From the NCBI GenBank assembly GCA_937890485.1, contig CALBXN010000143.1, forward strand, positions 1-40,121: a DNA stretch of 40,121 bases. Reading direction: 5' to 3'. The notes below the pieces were generated by a model. That model saw only the letters and a program-made list of their open reading frames with translations, was not told where the DNA came from and did not search any database. Each line of letters opens with the position of its first letter. The stretch's first letter is position 1. The position numbers and the translations under genes are program-made. The DNA comes from an uncultured Treponema sp. (GTDB lineage Bacteria; Spirochaetota; Spirochaetia; Treponematales; Treponemataceae). Below, piece after piece: positions 37,457 through 40,121 of this stretch.

Positions 37457-39730
37457 TTAATTGGTTGGAATGTATTGGTCATAATCCGTACCAATAAACT
37501 GCACATATTTGAAGTCGCTTCTGTTGTTTCTGATTATCCAATCAACATATGTTCCAATTTGCCATGAATAGTTTAAATATCCCATAGCATTTCCATGACC
37601 TTGTGTGTATTCCCAACTTGTTTCAAGTTTTGGATAATAGGTTTCAAAGTCAAGAATATATACGTTGCTATAAATCGTTGCCATATACCGAATGGCTGTG
37701 TTATACGCCGAGTATCCGCTTGACTTCATGCATATACAGAATATTTTGGCGTTGGGTTGAACACTTTTGATTATAGATATTATCCTTGCATAATTGCCGT
37801 AATAAGTATCTGCATTTTGTGATGGGTCTGAAATATTAATGTCTGCTGACGTTCCAACGTCTACACCATAATTGTAGTCATTGTGTCCAAGTGCTATAAA
37901 ATACGCTTGGCATTTATAATCTGCATTTTGTAATTTCGTTAAATATCCACCGAGGTCATTGAGGAAATTCCTTGTGTTCATTCCGCCTTGACTAAAGTTA
38001 TATGCAGTTATACCGCATTCCCTTGCCATATACTGTATCCAACTGTATTGGAACATATCGACATACTGTGTGGTATCTTCCCCTGATGCGTTTCCGTATG
38101 CCATTTCCCCACTTGACAAGCTATCTCCAATAACACCGATTGTATTGAATATTCTTGTCATGCCACCATCGTGTATTATTTTGGCAAACAGTACATCTGT
38201 ATTTCTGTCATCTTCAATCCTGTCTGCAACAGATTTAATTGCGTTTGCAATATTCTCATCTGCGGACAAGCTGAAACTTGCCAAGTTTGCTGTAAAGCAA
38301 GAAAATCTCGCATAATACTCAGTCGGTTGGATAGAAATTGTATTAATGTCACCATTATATCCGCTATTTACTATGGCTCGTACAAAATTGAAATCCCTAT
38401 CGTATAGTGCCATGCAAGCACTTGCTCCAGTAAAATATTGCGTATAAGTAATGCTATTAAAACAATCTATACAAACATAATCGGATGCTGAATATCGTGC
38501 ATCTCCGACCAATGTTCCACCATTTTCATTCACAAAATACCCATCTGTGAATGACGTTTTTAGTTGTGTTATAGTATTTAACGATGTGTTGATGGATTCA
38601 ATGCCGCTTACAATGCTACCAATTTTTGACGCATCTGAAAGATAATCAGCCGCTAACACACCTGTTACCCAGAAGTCGCTTGTAGAACTTACATAAGCAG
38701 ACCTTTGATTGAATCTTACATATCGTGCGCCTTTTGGAATTGGTATTTTTACAACCTGTGGTATAGATCCAGCCGTATAACCATAATCAGAGCAATTAGT
38801 GCCGTTAATACTTGAATTAGGCACATACACCTTGTTCTCATCATAGAATGCAAGACCTCTCGCAGAAACAAACGAAACCTTAAAAGATACTTTTGATCCT
38901 GGCAAGTATTTTAATTCAATATAATCGCTTGAATAATAGGCACTATCTGCTTGAAGCTGACCAAGACCATCTATATAACCCAAAACATACGATGATGGAT
39001 AAACTGTCTGCAATAAATCGCTTCTTAAATTAGTTACTTCGTCCCCAGTAGCCTTGGCATCAGCAGGTACTCCTGACAATGTTAAGGTTGGGTCTGTAAC
39101 AACTGCAACCGAATTGTATACCCCACCAGATGTCCATGCACTACCATTCCAATAATACCAATTACCATTTGTATATCCGGATTCTGAACCAGTATAAACA
39201 TAAATTTTATTATGATCAGTCATTGCTGATGCTGTAGATGCTACCAACGGGGAACCAACCATTGATTGAAGTTCTGCAATATCGGCACTAATAGATGCAG
39301 CTTGTGCTCTAATATCATTAAGCATCTGGTTGAAGATTTCTTCTGCCTCAGTATCAATAATTATACCTTCAGAACTTGAATCAGTATCAACATTTAAAAC
39401 AAACTTTGCTGTTGCTAATTTTTGGTTAGATTGATTTGTAAACTTTAAAACACAAATTGCTTTACCAATAACATCTGTCATATCATCAGCCAAAGCCATT
39501 GTAACAATATTTCCGAAATAAGAACAGCTATGAGAAAAATAACTTTTGTTTGATTTTATTCCCTGCACAGAAATATTTATTGACGCAGGAATTGAAAAAG
39601 CATTACCCTGATTTGTAATCTCAAATTCAATTTCCCTTGCCCCATTATCATGCTGGGATGCATAAACAATCACCCAACCACCTTTTGGAGCAACATCCAG
39701 TTTATACCTTTGTTTTGCTATAACAGCCAT
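37457..39730 (-). CDS. Receptor-binding or fibre protein with BppU-like N-terminus and SGNH hydrolase, 757 aa
   Basis: The N-terminal 130 residues (GGWVIVYASQHDNGAREIEFEIT) are of the BppU type that attaches fibres to the baseplate of phages of Gram-positive hosts. A helical linker (EEIFNQMLNDIRAQAASISADIAELQ) and YYWNG carbohydrate-like repeat follow. The last 230 residues are an SGNH/GDSL hydrolase: IGVIGDSLSSGE (Ser), SQGGMNTRNF (Gly), ALGHNDY (Asn) and a C-terminal GHGNAMGYL with His. It probably binds and deacetylates or cleaves host glycans. Its GC content is visibly higher than neighbours, pointing to recent transfer. GAGGGATG region precedes the start. Confidence 0.82.
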   Translation of the reverse strand: MAVIAKQRYKLDVAPKGGWVIVYASQHDNGAREIEFEITNQGNAFSIPASINISVQGIKSNKSYFSHSCSYFGNIVTMALADDMTDVIGKAICVLKFTNQSNQKLATAKFVLNVDTDSSSEGIIIDTEAEEIFNQMLNDIRAQAASISADIAELQSMVGSPLVASTASAMTDHNKIYVYTGSESGYTNGNWYYWNGSAWTSGGVYNSVAVVTDPTLTLSGVPADAKATGDEVTNLRSDLLQTVYPSSYVLGYIDGLGQLQADSAYYSSDYIELKYLPGSKVSFKVSFVSARGLAFYDENKVYVPNSSINGTNCSDYGYTAGSIPQVVKIPIPKGARYVRFNQRSAYVSSTSDFWVTGVLAADYLSDASKIGSIVSGIESINTSLNTITQLKTSFTDGYFVNENGGTLVGDARYSASDYVCIDCFNSITYTQYFTGASACMALYDRDFNFVRAIVNSGYNGDINTISIQPTEYYARFSCFTANLASFSLSADENIANAIKSVADRIEDDRNTDVLFAKIIHDGGMTRIFNTIGVIGDSLSSGEMAYGNASGEDTTQYVDMFQYSWIQYMARECGITAYNFSQGGMNTRNFLNDLGGYLTKLQNADYKCQAYFIALGHNDYNYGVDVGTSADINISDPSQNADTYYGNYARIISIIKSVQPNAKIFCICMKSSGYSAYNTAIRYMATIYSNVYILDFETYYPKLETSWEYTQGHGNAMGYLNYSWQIGTYVDWIIRNNRSDFKYVQFIGTDYDQYIPTN

Positions 39731-39733
39731 AAA

Positions 39734-40075
39734 TCATCCCTCACTATTGTCTGAATCAGTACCATCTAAATTATCCTCAGATTCTTCGGATTCTTTTGCT
39801 AAACTATTAAATAGTGCCTCATTCGATTGCACTGTTTTATATTTTAATAAAACGGATTCAAGAATCATACAAGCAATAGATGGTGGAATATCATTGCCAG
39901 TAAACTGAGCATGGACATAACCTGTAATAATTACTTGCAACTTTGCAACCTTTTCTGCAAAATCAATATTACCCTGAGCAACTGCTCTTTCAATTTCTTT
40001 TTGTTTTTTAATTTCTTCAATATCCTTTTCAACCACCCCTGCTTTTGTAACAGAAACGATTCCAAATATTTTCAT
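39734..40075 (-). CDS. Small tail-region protein, 113 aa
   Basis: Not recognised. Starts MKIFGIVSVTKAGVV, then a helical Glu/Lys-rich part and an acidic Ser/Asp tail (ESEDNLDGTDSDNSEG). It overlaps nothing and is 3 nt from the fibre gene, so co-expressed. Ribosome site weak (GAGAG). Could be a fibre chaperone or linker, by position only. Confidence 0.65.
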   Translation of the reverse strand: MKIFGIVSVTKAGVVEKDIEEIKKQKEIERAVAQGNIDFAEKVAKLQVIITGYVHAQFTGNDIPPSIACMILESVLLKYKTVQSNEALFNSLAKESEESEDNLDGTDSDNSEG

Positions 40076-40091
40076 ATTCTCTCAATAAAAG

Positions 40092-40121
40092 TTATTTCTT
40101 TTGATGAGCAATATAGTCACA
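40092..40121 (-). CDS. C-terminal end of a gene cut by the window edge
   Basis: On the minus strand the last 27 bases read CDYIAHQKK before a TAA at 40092-40094, 16 nt before the start of the next gene. It fits the tight spacing of the unit, but the stretch is too short to prove a gene. Confidence 0.35.
   Translation of the reverse strand, partial: CDYIAHQKK

Noticed and set aside
38070..38407. Two plus-strand frames within the fibre gene
   Set aside because: Shadows of the long minus-strand frame; no ribosome sites and no recognisable protein.

Overview
The window looks like part of a strictly lytic-looking or weakly temperate, AT-rich (visibly near 30% GC) tailed bacteriophage of a Gram-positive anaerobe, most likely a gut Clostridia/Lachnospiraceae host. 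Grounds: dense one-strand small genes with AGGAG-type ribosome sites, perfect sigmaA promoters (TTGACA, 17 nt, TATAAT), an anaerobic class III ribonucleotide reductase with activase and glutaredoxin, a BppU-like tail fibre N-terminus (a family of phages of Gram-positive hosts), and a tmRNA-like 5' end of Firmicutes type. The exact host is inference.

Layout. 1-8100: about 20 small plus-strand early genes, mostly unknown, with two strong promoters; one PC4/YdbC-like DNA-binding protein, one papain/C39-like protein, and a 21-aa membrane microprotein. 8100-9250: a tyrosine recombinase with its own promoter and a small gene ended by a strong terminator. 9350-25360: replication and nucleotide metabolism: SSB-like protein, RecA/Sak4-like ATPase, DnaB helicase, primase, Cas4/RecB-type nuclease, DNA methyltransferase, PHP-DnaE polymerase, NrdH, NrdD, NrdG, dUTPase. 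25790-31920: a tRNA array with about 21 intact tRNA genes plus broken ones, two mobile nucleases, a TROVE/vWA (Ro60-like, DUF2828-like) protein gene, seven Y-RNA-like elements and an 80-nt tmRNA-like RNA. A bidirectional terminator at 31939-31980 separates this from 31975-40121: minus-strand tail and baseplate genes with a receptor-binding protein carrying an SGNH hydrolase.

The main discovery is the RNA system in the tRNA array. Seven elements share the plan: 7-8 nt strand, then (T/A)ACAGCAA, then a variable insert, then the exact complement of the first strand. The seven closing helices differ in sequence but all stay paired, so covariation is directly visible. They lie in the gaps between tRNAs and on both sides of the Ro60-like gene; one ends at that gene's Shine-Dalgarno. 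Three carry T-arm-bearing tRNA-like domains, one of them circularly permuted (3' half before 5' half, with CCA inside the acceptor loop). I read them as a family of phage Y RNAs, presumably matured by cutting at the neighbouring tRNAs. In the same array an RNA of 80 nt has both ends of tmRNA (including G3-U70 and the TTCGACAGGGAT block) joined directly with no tag-coding or pseudoknot part. All three leucine-anticodon tRNAs lack the long variable arm normal for bacterial tRNA-Leu.

How the parts may work together: the early genes take over the cell, the replication block copies DNA while the reductase and dUTPase supply nucleotides, the tRNA array offsets codon bias or host tRNA cleavage, and the Ro60-like protein with its Y RNAs may control RNA decay or tRNA quality late in infection. 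The last role is inference from the family.
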